Positions 1 to 7,001 of a stretch of DNA of 15,622 bases are shown here, one piece after another. The DNA is taken from contig CALGRZ010000044.1 of assembly GCA_937880705.1 (NCBI GenBank), positions 1-15,622 of the forward strand, given 5' to 3'. Both the position numbers and the translations under genes were made by a program. Origin of the DNA: an uncultured Alistipes sp. (GTDB lineage: Bacteria; Bacteroidota; Bacteroidia; Bacteroidales; Rikenellaceae). Below the pieces are notes generated by a model. The model was not told the DNA's origin, ran no database searches, and was given only the letters and a program-made list of their open reading frames with translations. Positions within the stretch are counted from its first letter, which is position 1; each line of letters opens with the position of its first letter.

Positions 1-528
1 ACCGGGGGTATCGAGGAAGGTGATATCCTGACCGTTGACCTTGAGCTCTACGGTGCTGTCTGCCGAGCGGAAGACGAAGGCCATCATCTCGATGCTCTCG
101 CTCTCGGGCACACCATAGTAGGCACGAGGGCCGCCCGCGATAAGGAGCTCCCAGAGGTTGTTGCCCAACGACTTGAGCTTGCAATCGTCGATGTTTACGC
201 CCCAATCGGCCTTGACATACTTCCAGTCGCTGGTCGAGGTGCTCTTATCGGTGATCACGCCCGTGTGGGCATACAGCTCGCCCGTGAAGCCGTCGATGGC
301 TGTGCCGGCACCATTTACGATAACCTTCACATCCTCGGTCATAGACTCGGTTACAAAGGCGGGCTCGGTAGAGATCAGCGGATACTCCTGGGTGCCACCA
401 CCCTGGCCACCGCCACCACCAGGTCCCGGCGGATTAGGATTGGGGGGAAAGACCGGAGCATCGTCGCCACAGCCAACTGCTACGAAGGCTACCATAAGAG
501 CCATCAGCAGGAAACGCATAGTTTTCAT
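1..528 (-). CDS. Secreted lipoprotein, N-terminal part; probable glycoside-hydrolase-associated domain (partial)
   Basis: The first 176 residues are visible and the frame runs off the left edge. The protein opens MKTMRFLLMALMVAFVAVGC, a short basic start, a hydrophobic stretch and a lipobox (AVGC), so it should be lipid-anchored and exported. A Pro/Gly-rich linker follows (about residues 27-45). The next domain, about residues 50-176, contains ELYAHTGVIT, SDWKYVKADWG, RAYYGVP and AFVFRSAD. I recall this pattern from the N-terminal domains of Bacteroidota alpha-amylase-type and other secreted carbohydrate-active enzymes. No catalytic part lies in the window, so the enzyme class is inference; a SusE-like or non-catalytic glycan-binding lipoprotein is also possible. 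The start at 528 is supported by an AGAGGA ribosome-binding sequence just upstream and a good promoter at 601-632. Confidence 0.75.
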   Translation of the reverse strand, partial: MKTMRFLLMALMVAFVAVGCGDDAPVFPPNPNPPGPGGGGGQGGGTQEYPLISTEPAFVTESMTEDVKVIVNGAGTAIDGFTGELYAHTGVITDKSTSTSDWKYVKADWGVNIDDCKLKSLGNNLWELLIAGGPRAYYGVPESESIEMMAFVFRSADSTVELKVNGQDITFLDTPG

Positions 529-600
529 ATATCCTCTTTTTTTGTTAATGTTTCTTAAAAAAAGGTACGTCTGCACGCGCACTCGCGCGCATTATCGGCA

Positions 601-632
601 CAAAGTTAACGAAAATTTTAGAGTTACTCAAA
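601..632 (-). promoter_or_regulatory. Bacteroidota-type promoter for the lipoprotein gene
   Basis: Read on the minus strand, TTTG (632-629) is followed after 20 nt by TAACTTTG (608-601). This matches the Bacteroidota -33/-7 pattern TTTG-N19/20-TAnnTTTG. Transcription would begin near 594, giving a leader of about 65 nt. Confidence 0.65.
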
Positions 633-787
633 TCACCACGCTCAATTTTACCCATCGGACTTATTTGCCATACGAGCGGTAATAAGCGGATGGTGAACGG
701 CAATATCTGCTCCGACGAAGAGCCCCTTTCGAGGTGCTTTTCAGCGCATTAAGCAGCGACAAAAATACAACTTTAGCAATTTTTTGT

Positions 788-795
788 TACCTTTG
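788..795 (+). promoter_or_regulatory. -7 box upstream of the acyl-CoA synthetase gene
   Basis: TACCTTTG is an exact TAnnTTTG -7 element. I see no good TTTG at the right distance upstream. The predicted transcript start (about 802) leaves a leader of about 20 nt before the ATG at 823. Confidence 0.5.
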
Positions 796-822
796 TACTA
801 TTAACTTCTAAAAGCATACACT

Positions 823-2736
823 ATGAAGAGAACTATCATCGACCTCTTTGAAGAGTCGGTAGCCAAATATGGCACCAAGGAGTTTTTGCTGGAGAAGCAC
901 AACGGAAATTTCGAACCTACAACCTACAACGCCACCAAGGCACAGGCACTGCGCACAGGTGCAGGTCTTGCCTCGCTGGGCATAGCACCCAACGACCGTA
1001 TCTCGATACTTGCCGAGGGCTGCAACAACTGGATCATCTCGGAGCTGGGTCTGCTCTATGCCGGAGCCATCAGCGTGCCCCTCTCGATAAAGCTGGAGGA
1101 GGCCAACGACCTATTGTTCCGTCTGCGCCATGCCGATGTGAAGCTCATCTTCGCATCGCGCCAGCAGCTGCCCAAGATACGCCGCATCGTAGGCGAGCTG
1201 CCCGAGCTGAAGCACATCGTGGTGTGGGGCGAGCAGCCCGAGAACCTTCAGGAGGGCGAGCTGACACTCGACAGCCTCAAGGAGCGTGGCGATGAGTACC
1301 TGACAACACACCGCGAGGAGTTCTTGGAGATAGGCCTATCGCTGCAAAACAACGACATCGCCACCATCACCTACACCTCGGGTACCACGGCCGACCCCAA
1401 GGGCGTAGTGCTCACCCACCGCAACTATACGGCCAATGTCGAGCAGGCACTCTCCGTAGTTACCATACCCCCCACATGGCGCACACTTATCATCCTGCCG
1501 CTCGACCACTGCTTTGCACACGTCGTGGGCTTCTACATCATGATCGCTTGTGGTGCATCGGTAGCGACCACCGAGGTGGGCCGCACACCCATGGAGACAC
1601 TGCGTAACGTACCCCAGAATATCAAGGAGGTACGCCCCCACTTCCTGCTCTCGGTGCCCGCCCTGGCCAAGAACTTCCGCAAGAACATCGAGGCCACGAT
1701 ACGCAAGAAGGGCAAGACCACTGAGCGTCTGTTTAACCTTGCGCTCAAGACCTCGTATGCCTACCAGGCCGACGGCTACTCGAAGGGCAAGGGCTGGCGT
1801 GCCCTGCTCAAGCCCGCCGTGGTGCTCTTCGACAAGATACTTTATAGCAAGGTGCGCGAGGCCTTTGGTGGTGAGCTTCAGTTCTTTATCGGCGGTGGCG
1901 CACTGCTCGACGCGGAGTTACAGCGTTTCTTCTACGCCATAGGCATACCCATGTTCCAGGGCTACGGCCTCTCGGAGGCTACGCCCGTTATCTCGACCAA
2001 CGCCCCGTCGAAGGGCAACCACCGCTTCGGCTCGTCGGGCCGTCTGGTGCAGCCCCTCGAGATCAAGATCTTGGACGACGAGGGTCGCGAGCTGCCCACA
2101 GGCCAGAAGGGCGAGATTGTCATCCGTGGCGAGAATGTGATGGCCGGCTACTGGAAGAACCCCGAGTCTACGGCCGACACAGTGCGTGATGGCTGGCTCT
2201 ACACGGGCGACATGGGCTACATGTCGAAGGATAACTTCCTCTACGTCTTGGGCCGCTTCAAGAGTCTGCTCATCTCGTCGGATGGCGAGAAGTACAGCCC
2301 CGAGGGTATGGAGGAGGCCATCGTCGACAAGTCACCCTACATCGACCAGATCGTGGTACACAACAATCAGGACCCCTACACCATCGCTCTGGTGGTAGGC
2401 TCAAAGGAGAACCTCAACCGCTACCTCGACGAGCATGGCGTGGAGGGTGACAAGCGTGCCGAGGAGGCTGTGAAGATTGTGGCTGCGGAGGTTGCGAAAT
2501 ATCGCGCCGGAGGCGAGTATGCCGACGAGTTCCCCGACAGATGGGTGCCCGCCGTGATAGCCATTGCCGACGAGCCCTTCACCGAGCAGAATGGTCTGGT
2601 GAACAGCACCATGAAGGTTGTCCGCAACAAGGTCGAAAAGCACTTTGAGGCTGCCATTGCCCACGCCTACACGGCCGAGGGCAAGGCTACGGATAACGCC
2701 CGCAACGTGGAGGCTATGCGCAAGCTGCTGGCATAA
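823..2736 (+). CDS. Long-chain fatty acid--CoA ligase (AMP-forming acyl-CoA synthetase)
   Basis: This 637-residue protein is a full-length member of the adenylate-forming (ANL) superfamily. It should activate fatty acids to acyl-AMP and then acyl-CoA, using ATP and CoA at the inner face of the membrane. The phosphate-binding motif TYTSGTTADPKGVVLTH starts at residue 183. The adenine-binding motif GYGLSEATP starts at 380, DGWLYTGD at 456, and the hinge motif GRFKSLL at 477. The order, spacing and length fit long-chain (FadD/ACSL-like) enzymes rather than acetyl-CoA synthetase. Residues around 292-345 form a basic insertion seen in long-chain members. It stands alone in its direction and ends at a strong hairpin shared with the opposing thioesterase gene. 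The specific acyl chain cannot be read from sequence; roles in lipid recycling or in branched-chain or exogenous fatty acid uptake are possible. Confidence 0.92.
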   Translation: MKRTIIDLFEESVAKYGTKEFLLEKHNGNFEPTTYNATKAQALRTGAGLASLGIAPNDRISILAEGCNNWIISELGLLYAGAISVPLSIKLEEANDLLFRLRHADVKLIFASRQQLPKIRRIVGELPELKHIVVWGEQPENLQEGELTLDSLKERGDEYLTTHREEFLEIGLSLQNNDIATITYTSGTTADPKGVVLTHRNYTANVEQALSVVTIPPTWRTLIILPLDHCFAHVVGFYIMIACGASVATTEVGRTPMETLRNVPQNIKEVRPHFLLSVPALAKNFRKNIEATIRKKGKTTERLFNLALKTSYAYQADGYSKGKGWRALLKPAVVLFDKILYSKVREAFGGELQFFIGGGALLDAELQRFFYAIGIPMFQGYGLSEATPVISTNAPSKGNHRFGSSGRLVQPLEIKILDDEGRELPTGQKGEIVIRGENVMAGYWKNPESTADTVRDGWLYTGDMGYMSKDNFLYVLGRFKSLLISSDGEKYSPEGMEEAIVDKSPYIDQIVVHNNQDPYTIALVVGSKENLNRYLDEHGVEGDKRAEEAVKIVAAEVAKYRAGGEYADEFPDRWVPAVIAIADEPFTEQNGLVNSTMKVVRNKVEKHFEAAIAHAYTAEGKATDNARNVEAMRKLLA

Positions 2737-2751
2737 AGACCCGTAATAACA

Positions 2752-2788
2752 AATGGGGTGTCCAACAAGTATGTTGAGACACCCCATT
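2752..2788. terminator. Hairpin between convergent genes, probably a bidirectional terminator
   Basis: AATGGGGTGTC (2752-2762) pairs with GACACCCCATT (2778-2788). Inside it CAACA (2763-2767) pairs with TGTTG (2772-2776) around an AGTA loop, with A2777 bulged. That makes 16 pairs with one bulge. The U-tract is weak on both sides. It lies in the gap between the acyl-CoA synthetase and thioesterase genes and can serve both. Confidence 0.65.
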
Positions 2789-2882
2789 ATAGTTTAAGTT
2801 GTATAACAAGTGCTAATTTTCGAAAAACCGCAGCACACTAAAACGTATGTAAGGATTTCGAGGGCGAGCATAACGACAAAGT

Positions 2883-2906
2883 AGCCTCTTTATTCAGCCT
2901 CTTTAT
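2883..2906. repeat. Short direct repeat spanning the thioesterase stop codon
   Basis: AGCCTCTTTAT occurs at 2883-2893 and again at 2896-2906. The second copy contains the thioesterase stop codon (2903-2905). It looks like a local duplication and nothing suggests a function. Confidence 0.5.
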
Positions 2907-3310
2907 ATCTCCACCAGATACTCCTCCAAGGCTCTGCGCCACTCATCGGGTAGCGGGACCGTCTGTTGCAGCTCGAAGTCAAAGGCCACCATCACCGACG
3001 AGCTCTCGGTGAGGCATCGCTCGCCACACATGATCCTCTGGTGTAGCGTCATGCTCTTACCGCCAAGGCGCGAAACATCGGTAGTGACCACAATATCGTC
3101 CGTCAGGCGCACCTGACCCAGATAGTCGGTATGGGTCGAGGCGGTGATGATGCGCAGCCTATCGAAGACACCCGTGATGCCGAGAACCTTGCTATAGAAC
3201 TCCGTCTTGCCCAGGTCGAAGTATGTCTGCTGCCAGATGTTGTTGACGTGCATGAACGAATCCACGTCCGAAAAACGCTTCTGTATAGGTGTTATAAGTT
3301 GCTTTGCCAT
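2903..3310 (-). CDS. Acyl-CoA thioesterase, hotdog fold (4HBT / YbgC-FadM type)
   Basis: This 135-residue protein has the usual length of single-hotdog acyl-CoA thioesterases, which hydrolyse acyl-CoA to free acid and CoA and normally work as oligomers. The N-terminal signature is FSDVDSFMHVNNIWQQTYFD (residues 13-32). It matches the D-x-D-x-x-x-H-V-N-N pattern of the YbgC/FadM group, in which an Asp near residue 15-17 is catalytic. The ATG at 3310 lies 6 nt after the tsaC stop, so it is the last gene of the murA-tdk-tsaC set. It faces the acyl-CoA synthetase gene, which makes the product this enzyme would break down. The substrate is unknown; small thioesterases of this family also act on aromatic or dihydroxynaphthoyl-CoA esters. 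Confidence 0.85.
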   Translation of the reverse strand: MAKQLITPIQKRFSDVDSFMHVNNIWQQTYFDLGKTEFYSKVLGITGVFDRLRIITASTHTDYLGQVRLTDDIVVTTDVSRLGGKSMTLHQRIMCGERCLTESSSVMVAFDFELQQTVPLPDEWRRALEEYLVEI

Positions 3311-3316
3311 AATACA

Positions 3317-3880
3317 TTATCCACGAATAATCTCCACTTCGCCACCCTCGCCGAACTTAATTATCGAGCTGGGCTTCAGCGTGGGCTTGCCCTCAAAGCG
3401 GGGATTGACAACATAGTCCACACCCTCGACAATGGGCTGCACCACCTCCTTAAGACGCTTCGCCGCAGGCTCACCCGACAGGTTTGCCGACGTTGAGACA
3501 ATAGGCTTGCCAAACTTGCGCAGCAGTGCCTGACAGAAGTCATGCTGCGGGATGCGGACACCCAGCGTGTCACCCTCGGGCACAAGATTTTGCGCTACGC
3601 CCACAGCTCCGGGGAGTATCGCCGTCAGGGGCTTATCCGACAGCTCCATGACCTCAAAGGCGATGCCCGGGGCACGGTTGACATAGCGTACAACCATGTC
3701 GGCATCGCGCATAAGGCACAACATCGAGTGCTTATCCTCGCTGCGCTTCAGGGCATACACCCTCTCCACGGCTGCCTCGTTTGTAGCATCACAACCTATA
3801 CCCCACACCGTGTCGGTAGGATATAGTATGAGGCCTCCCGCGCGGAGCACCTCAACACATTTATCTACTGCTTTCTGCAT
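3317..3880 (-). CDS. tsaC: L-threonylcarbamoyladenylate synthase (TsaC/Sua5/YrdC family)
   Basis: The 187-residue protein makes threonylcarbamoyl-AMP from threonine, bicarbonate and ATP, the first step of the t6A37 modification of tRNAs that read ANN codons. The family signatures are present: LYPTDTVWGIGCD (19-31), the basic KRSEDK segment (45-50), TAILPGAVG (86-94), the STSANLSG motif (129-136) and KPSSIIK (169-175). Its length matches stand-alone TsaC/YwlC rather than the longer Sua5. I chose the ATG at 3880 because homologs begin about 12-15 residues before the PTDT segment and because it sits 14 nt after the tdk stop. The frame is open to 3925, but that start would overlap tdk by 31 nt. 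The downstream thioesterase follows after 6 nt. Confidence 0.9.
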   Translation of the reverse strand: MQKAVDKCVEVLRAGGLILYPTDTVWGIGCDATNEAAVERVYALKRSEDKHSMLCLMRDADMVVRYVNRAPGIAFEVMELSDKPLTAILPGAVGVAQNLVPEGDTLGVRIPQHDFCQALLRKFGKPIVSTSANLSGEPAAKRLKEVVQPIVEGVDYVVNPRFEGKPTLKPSSIIKFGEGGEVEIIRG

Positions 3881-3894
3881 AGCATATATGGTGT

Positions 3895-4464
3895 TTACTC
3901 CTTGTTCATCAGCTCGTTGAAGCAATGACGGCAGATAGGCTGGTAGGTGTCGTGTGCACCCAGCAGCACCTGCTTATCATCGGCCGTGAGGCGGTGCGAG
4001 TGGTGAGCCAGGTCGCCACAGCGCACGCAGATGGCATGCACCTTGGTCACATACTCCGCCGTGGCCATCAGCTCCGGCATAGGGCCAAAGGGCTTGCCCA
4101 TATAGTCCATATCCAGACCTGCGACGATGACACGCACACCACTATTGGCCAGCTGGCGGCACACATCGACAATACCGTGGTCGAAGAACTGCGCCTCGTC
4201 GATGCCGACGACATCTACGTCGGAGGCCAGCAGCAGGATGTTCTGTGCCGACTCCACGGGCGTTGAGTGTATGGCGTGTGAGTCGTGCGACACCACATCG
4301 GCCTCGGAGTAGCGCACATCGATCGAGGGCTTGAAGATCTCGACCTTAAGATTAGCAAACTTTGCGCGCTTCATACGACGGATAAGCTCCTCGGTCTTAC
4401 CCGAAAACATCGAGCCACAGATCACCTCGATCCAGCCCTTATGCTTGTTACTCTCTAAAAACAT
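3895..4464 (-). CDS. tdk: Thymidine kinase, type II zinc-binding
   Basis: The 189-residue enzyme phosphorylates thymidine to dTMP with ATP in pyrimidine salvage. The P-loop is GSMFSGKT (17-24). The catalytic and Walker B segment is DEAQF (89-93), with E90 the expected catalytic base. The C-terminal lasso region includes [11 protein letters not shown]. The structural zinc ribbon is intact: Cys146 and Cys149 (CVRC), Cys178 and Cys181 (CRHC). Length and motif order match bacterial and human cytosolic type II thymidine kinases. The ATG at 4464 directly abuts a tandem 15-bp repeat filling the gap from murA. The gene is followed by tsaC after 14 nt, so co-transcription from the murA promoter is likely. 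Confidence 0.96.
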   Translation of the reverse strand: MFLESNKHKGWIEVICGSMFSGKTEELIRRMKRAKFANLKVEIFKPSIDVRYSEADVVSHDSHAIHSTPVESAQNILLLASDVDVVGIDEAQFFDHGIVDVCRQLANSGVRVIVAGLDMDYMGKPFGPMPELMATAEYVTKVHAICVRCGDLAHHSHRLTADDKQVLLGAHDTYQPICRHCFNELMNKE

Positions 4465-4545
4465 CTCTTTTGTGATTCTCTCTTTTGGGTTCTCTCTCTT
4501 TTGGGGTTCTCTCTTTTGGGGTTCTCTCTTTTGGGGTTCTCTCTA
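4464..4545 (-). repeat. 15-bp tandem repeat filling the murA-tdk gap
   Basis: On the plus strand the unit is TCTCTTTTGGGGTTC. Three perfect copies lie at 4495-4509, 4510-4524 and 4525-4539. A 14-bp variant plus two extra bases fills 4479-4494. A degenerate copy at 4464-4478 takes in the last base of the tdk start codon, and a partial copy (4540-4545) touches the murA stop codon. In the mRNA the unit is purine-rich with repeated AGAGA, so several weak ribosome-binding-like stretches precede the tdk ATG. The whole intergenic gap consists of this repeat, so its length would vary with copy number. Confidence 0.9.
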
Positions 4546-5859
4546 TTAATGCTCCTCCAACCTCATTATTCGTGCGCCGAGAGCATTCAGACGCTTGTCA
4601 ATATCGCGGTAGCCACGATCTATCTGGCCCACATTCTGTATGGTGCTCACACCCTCGGCACTCATCGCCGCGATGAGCAGTGCCACACCCGCGCGGATGT
4701 CGGGCGAGGTCATGTTGGCAGCACGCAACGGATGCTGATGGTCGTGGCCGATGACCGTAGCACGGTGGGGATCACAGAGGATGATCTGCGCACCCATATC
4801 TATGAGCTTGTCGACGAAGAAGAGGCGGCTCTCGAACATCTTCTGGTGGATAAGCACCGAGCCCTTGGCCTGTGTTGCCACAACCAAGAATATCGAGAGC
4901 AGGTCGGGGGTAAGTCCCGGCCATGGGGCGTCGGCGATGGTCATTATCGAGCCGTCGATGAAGCTCTCGATGCTGTAGTGCTCCTGCTCGGGGATGTAGA
5001 TGTCGTCACCGCGCTGCTCGAAGCGTATGCCCATGCGCGCAAACTGCGCAGGTATGATGCCGAGGTTGTCGTACGACACATCCTTGATGGTCAGCTCCGA
5101 GCGTGTCATCGCGGCCATGCCGATGAAGCTACCCACCTCGATCATATCGGGGAGCATCGTATGCTCCGTGCCACCGAGCGACTCCACGCCATCGATGGTC
5201 AGCAGGTTGGAGGCTATGCCCGAGATCTTGGCACCCATGCGATTGAGCATCTTGCAGAGCTGCTGCAGGTAGGGCTCACACGCTGCGTTGTAGATCGTCG
5301 TGCGACCCTCGGCAAGCACCGCCGCCATGACGATATTTGCCGTACCCGTCACCGAGGCCTCGTCCAGCAACATATAGGTACCCTTCAGCCTCTTGGCCTC
5401 AACGGTGTAGAACTCATCCGAGAGGTCGAAGTTGAAGTCTGCGCCGAGCTTCTGGAAGCCAAGGAAGTGGGTGTCGAGGCGACGACGACCGATCTTGTCA
5501 CCACCCGGCTTGGGCATGTAGCCTACACCAAAACGTGTGAGCAGCGGGCCGATCATCATCACCGAGCCACGCAGCTTGCGACAACGACGATGATAGTCCG
5601 CCGTGCGCAGATAGTCCAGATTGATATCATCGGCCGTAATGGCAAAGCTGTCGTCCGACAGACGCTCCACCTTCACACCCATGGATGAGAGCAGATCCAA
5701 CAGTTGCATCACATCTGCGATGATGGGGACGTTGTGCAACACCACGCGCTCCGACGTGAGCAACGTAGCACATATAATTTGCAGTGCCTCATTTTTGGCA
5801 CCCTGTGGCACTATCTCACCCTTAAGACGGTGGCCACCCTCTACCTTGAACAGAGCCAT
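4546..5859 (-). CDS. murA: UDP-N-acetylglucosamine 1-carboxyvinyltransferase, Asp-loop variant
   Basis: The 437-residue enzyme transfers enolpyruvate from PEP to UDP-GlcNAc, the first committed step of peptidoglycan precursor synthesis in the cytoplasm. It is full length for the two-domain EPSP-synthase-like fold. QGAKNEAL (19-26) carries the invariant Lys22-Asn23 pair. RKLRGSVMMIGPLL (94-107) and the loop PKPGGDKIGRRRLDTH follow. LTPDLLS carries the conserved catalytic-region Asp. In the loop, the position that is the fosfomycin-alkylated Cys115 in E. coli (GGC) is Asp121 here (GGD). In other bacteria Asp at this place keeps activity and gives intrinsic fosfomycin resistance, so this enzyme is probably insensitive. 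It is the first gene of the murA-tdk-tsaC-thioesterase run and is divergent from an AraC-type regulator. Confidence 0.96.
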   Translation of the reverse strand: MALFKVEGGHRLKGEIVPQGAKNEALQIICATLLTSERVVLHNVPIIADVMQLLDLLSSMGVKVERLSDDSFAITADDINLDYLRTADYHRRCRKLRGSVMMIGPLLTRFGVGYMPKPGGDKIGRRRLDTHFLGFQKLGADFNFDLSDEFYTVEAKRLKGTYMLLDEASVTGTANIVMAAVLAEGRTTIYNAACEPYLQQLCKMLNRMGAKISGIASNLLTIDGVESLGGTEHTMLPDMIEVGSFIGMAAMTRSELTIKDVSYDNLGIIPAQFARMGIRFEQRGDDIYIPEQEHYSIESFIDGSIMTIADAPWPGLTPDLLSIFLVVATQAKGSVLIHQKMFESRLFFVDKLIDMGAQIILCDPHRATVIGHDHQHPLRAANMTSPDIRAGVALLIAAMSAEGVSTIQNVGQIDRGYRDIDKRLNALGARIMRLEEH

Positions 5860-5884
5860 ATTGGAAGTTATTTCAATTTTTCTT

Positions 5885-5917
5885 CAAAGATAAACATTTT
5901 TACAATAAATACGCAAC
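5885..5917 (-). promoter_or_regulatory. Probable promoter of the murA-tdk-tsaC-thioesterase genes
   Basis: On the minus strand TATCTTTG (5892-5885) is an exact TAnnTTTG -7 box. GTTG (5917-5914) lies 21 nt upstream as an imperfect -33 box. The start would be near 5878, with a leader of about 20 nt before the ATG at 5859. Confidence 0.5.
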
Positions 5918-5962
5918 ACTTTGCGTTATTAGTTATCAACAGAAGGCGTTTTTTGCACCTTT

Positions 5963-6048
5963 AGAACATAGTCCACACAACCAAATATATTAGCCATTTG
6001 GTCTACTACTCGACCAAAATGAAATACATTGGACTAAAATAGTGTTCT
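5963..6048. promoter_or_regulatory. Nested inverted repeats upstream of the AraC-type regulator gene; possible operator
   Basis: Three dyads interlock. Outer: AGAACATAGTCC (5963-5974) is matched by GGACTA (6031-6036) and TGTTCT (6043-6048), split by 6 nt. Inner: ACCAAAT (5980-5986) with ATTTGGT (5996-6002). Overlapping inner: TTTGGTC (5997-6003) with GACCAAA (6012-6018), 8-nt spacer. A further ATTGGT lies at 6049-6054. All of this is immediately upstream of the -33 box of the AraC gene, where activator or autoregulator sites usually lie. The binding protein is not known. Confidence 0.5.
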
Positions 6049-6064
6049 ATTGGTATAATGGTGT

Positions 6065-6095
6065 TTTGACGAACAAAACTTTATTTGTTACTTTG
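6065..6095 (+). promoter_or_regulatory. Promoter of the AraC-type regulator gene
   Basis: TTTG (6065-6068), a 19-nt spacer, then TTACTTTG (6088-6095), one mismatch from TAnnTTTG. The predicted start near 6102 leaves a leader of about 30 nt to the ATG at 6132. Confidence 0.65.
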
Positions 6096-6131
6096 TAGCA
6101 CACAACCAACAACTAACACACTAATTTAACG

Positions 6132-6998
6132 ATGAAAGACATTGCGGAGTATATCCGAAACCTACACCTGGCCATTCCCGAGGATAGAATTATCATTGGC
6201 GACGATCTGGTGATTATGCACCACACCAACTTCGACTTCATCAACCAGGTACCCATGAAGTTGAGCAACGCCGTAATATCGGTCTGCATCTCGGGCCACT
6301 GCCGCATAAAGATAAATCTCGAGGAGCACGACATAGACAGCCCCATGCTCATAACGATGATGCCCGGACAGATCTTCGAGCCCATGGAGTCGAGCAACAA
6401 CTTCCAGTGCTACACCATCACCCTGTCGAAGCGTTTTGTCGATATGATAAACCTCCCCGGATGGCAGCAGCACTACATGGTCATGTACAACAACCCCATC
6501 ACAAGGCTCGATGCCGAGCACCTACAGGCCCTGCACGTCTTCTACTTCATACTGCACCGTGCCGCCTCGGATGTGGATAACCCCTTCCGTCTGCAGGTGA
6601 TCGAGAATCTGATTCGTGTATTCTACTATGGAGGTTTGAGCCGCCACCGCGCGGAGGCCGCCACGTCGAACTATAAGAATAGTATCGTTGAGCGATTTAT
6701 GGAACTTGTCCACGACAACTTCCGCGAGGAGCGCATGATAGGCTACTACGCCGACAAGCTCTGCATCACGCCCAAATACCTATCGAAGATTGTCAAGGAG
6801 AACACCGGCCGCTCGGCAGGCGAGTGGATCGAGAACCACGTCATCCTCGAGGCACGCGCCATGCTCCAGTCATCGGACATGACCATACAGCAGATAGCCG
6901 CCTCGTTGAACTTCCCAAACCAGTCGTTCTTCGGCAAGTACTTCAAGCGCGCCACAGGCCTCTCACCAAAGCAGTACCGCCACAGCGGCAACAAGTAG
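6132..6998 (+). CDS. AraC-family transcriptional regulator
   Basis: The 288-residue protein has a C-terminal AraC/XylS DNA-binding domain with two helix-turn-helix units. The first covers about 203-226 (IGYYADKLCITPKYLSKIVK) and the second about 251-275 (TIQQIAASLNFPNQSFFGKY, then FKRATG). The signature ends with LSPKQYR. The N-terminal 150 residues are consistent with a cupin-like sensor domain, but they show no recognisable ligand motif. There is no signal peptide or membrane segment, so it should be a cytosolic one-component regulator. It diverges from murA across 272 nt that hold nested inverted repeats just upstream of its own promoter, which fits autoregulation or regulation of murA; neither is shown. 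Its stop is only 3 nt from the end of the opposing gene, with no terminator hairpin between. Its target and effector are unknown. Confidence 0.92.
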   Translation: MKDIAEYIRNLHLAIPEDRIIIGDDLVIMHHTNFDFINQVPMKLSNAVISVCISGHCRIKINLEEHDIDSPMLITMMPGQIFEPMESSNNFQCYTITLSKRFVDMINLPGWQQHYMVMYNNPITRLDAEHLQALHVFYFILHRAASDVDNPFRLQVIENLIRVFYYGGLSRHRAEAATSNYKNSIVERFMELVHDNFREERMIGYYADKLCITPKYLSKIVKENTGRSAGEWIENHVILEARAMLQSSDMTIQQIAASLNFPNQSFFGKYFKRATGLSPKQYRHSGNK

Positions 6999-7001
6999 CC
7001 T

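Noticed and set aside
2883..2906. Direct repeat as a target-site duplication of an insertion element
   Set aside because: The copies are separated by only 2 nt and no element lies between them. Local slippage is the simpler explanation.
3317..3925. Longer tsaC start at 3925
   Set aside because: It would overlap tdk by 31 nt and add 15 residues not expected from the family. The ATG at 3880 fits the family start and operon spacing.
4501..5688. Long plus-strand open frame antisense to murA, starting in the tandem repeat with [11 protein letters not shown]
   Set aside because: It is a by-product of GC-rich murA codons on the other strand and of the repeat length being a multiple of three. The product is His/Arg-rich with no recognisable domain, while murA on the opposite strand is full length and conserved.
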